In this document: positions 63,587-64,000 of the stretch, piece by piece | How the letters are laid out: the number at the start of each line of letters is the position of its first letter | Numbering within the stretch: position 1 is the first letter of the stretch | DNA from: Colwellia sp. | Lineage (GTDB): Bacteria > Pseudomonadota > Gammaproteobacteria > Enterobacterales > Alteromonadaceae | DNA: 64,000 nucleotides | NCBI GenBank assembly: GCA_013215385.1 | Contig: JABSOY010000006.1 | Span: 124,001-188,000 of the forward strand | Direction: 5' to 3' | Translations under genes and position numbers: made by a program | Notes under the pieces: generated by a model | Database searches by the model: none | What the model was told of the DNA's origin: nothing | What the model saw: only the letters and a program-made list of their open reading frames with translations

Positions 63587-64000
63587 GTGAGTTGTCCGGT
63601 TTCATCGCTAATAATTCTTCGGCTATTGCGGTAATTTCTATTGCCGCTTTGCCCTGAGGATCTATTTCTAATACAGAAGATCCTTGTTCTTCACTATCGT
63701 CATAAACGTTACGATTAAAGGTTACCGCGTTTAGTACGTTTATGCCATAAGAGCGGCAGACATCTTTGGCTTCAATAATACGAGAGGCTTGGTTTGGCAA
63801 TGATGGGCATTGGGTGATCACAAAAGAAGCAAGCATTTTGGGGTTGACCATTTTACAAGTACTGAGCATGTCTTCCATATGCGGAACTGTTTTTAAGTCA
63901 CGACGTTTGGGACGAAGAGGGATAATAACATGATCAGCAACCGACATAGCAGCACGTAAGGCTAAGTTATCTTGCCCTCCGCAATCAACTATTACATAGT
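63573..64000 (-). CDS. ParA-family partition ATPase, 5' end cut by window edge
   Basis: The frame stays open to the right edge; 141 residues of the C-terminal part are visible, and the ATG at 63947 is internal. VIVDCGGQDNLALRAAMSVA holds the Walker B Asp followed by a helix typical of ParA/MinD; HVIIPLRPKRRDL and FVITQCPSLPNQ are the next family strands. The P-loop must lie beyond the window. It overlaps the RHH gene, so this looks like a plasmid- or island-type partition unit beside ribosomal genes. Confidence 0.8.
   Translation of the reverse strand, partial: YVIVDCGGQDNLALRAAMSVADHVIIPLRPKRRDLKTVPHMEDMLSTCKMVNPKMLASFVITQCPSLPNQASRIIEAKDVCRSYGINVLNAVTFNRNVYDDSEEQGSSVLEIDPQGKAAIEITAIAEELLAMKPDNSHEFN

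Noticed and set aside
63206-64000. Toxin-antitoxin pair
   Set aside because: The upstream protein has a ParA Walker B region (VIVDCGGQDN) and ParA strands, so a partition pair explains it better.

Overview
The window is a low-GC gammaproteobacterial chromosome segment. Gene order, protein similarity and the large number of sensors and secreted proteins point to a marine Alteromonadales member close to Colwellia/Thalassotalea; this placement is an inference from recognised families. The order resembles E. coli in several blocks: comM next to the ilv operon, ilvY/ilvC and rep nearby; gmk-rpoZ-spoT-trmH-recG; rpmB-rpmG-mutM-coaD. No tRNA, rRNA, CRISPR array or complete insertion sequence was seen.

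Layout. 1-6000: accessory genes (metallo-beta-lactamase-fold hydrolase cut by the left edge, CadC-like membrane regulator, Gfo/Idh/MocA oxidoreductase, GH16-type secreted protein, ppnP). 6076-19296: branched-chain amino acid synthesis. ilvC and its divergent activator gene ilvY flank a palindromic operator; comM and an AraC/GyrI-type pair follow; then ilvL (leader peptide plus attenuator)-ilvG-ilvM-ilvE-ilvD-ilvA. Between ilvD and ilvA is a 46-codon ORF that repeats the C-terminus of IlvD. 19364-27291: DUF418 membrane protein, membrane-bound XRE regulator, ubiK, rep, and the ubiE-ubiJ-ubiB ubiquinone operon. 27482-31121: small lipoprotein plus M6 metalloprotease with PKD domains and a GlyGly-CTERM tail, followed by a terminator and 51-bp tandem repeats.

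31182-40329 (all minus): gmk, a TPR sensor kinase, rpoZ, spoT, ridA, trmH, recG. 40437-45209: REC-GGDEF protein, the threonine catabolic genes kbl-tdh with a divergent Lrp-type regulator, and a degenerate alpha/beta hydrolase. 45351-52963: waaA; a Fur-box-controlled four-gene iron cassette (TonB receptor, PepSY, DUF2271, DUF4198); a GT9 heptosyltransferase-like gene and a Kdo-kinase gene (kdkA) arranged divergently. 52977-57445: a 1396-residue hybrid two-component sensor/AraC regulator with a small secreted protein gene upstream. 58129-62961: truncated fatty-acyl-AMP-ligase-like gene, TetR regulator, coaD, mutM, ATP-grasp enzyme, rpmG, rpmB. 63206-64000: a ParA/ribbon-helix-helix partition-like pair running off the right edge.

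The observations most worth a second look are the ilvD-tail ORF, the lipoprotein whose C-terminal half resembles the pro-region of the adjacent M6 protease, the Fur-controlled cassette whose two periplasmic proteins both appear to start with histidine after signal cleavage, the truncated FAAL, and the ParA/RHH pair beside rpmB.
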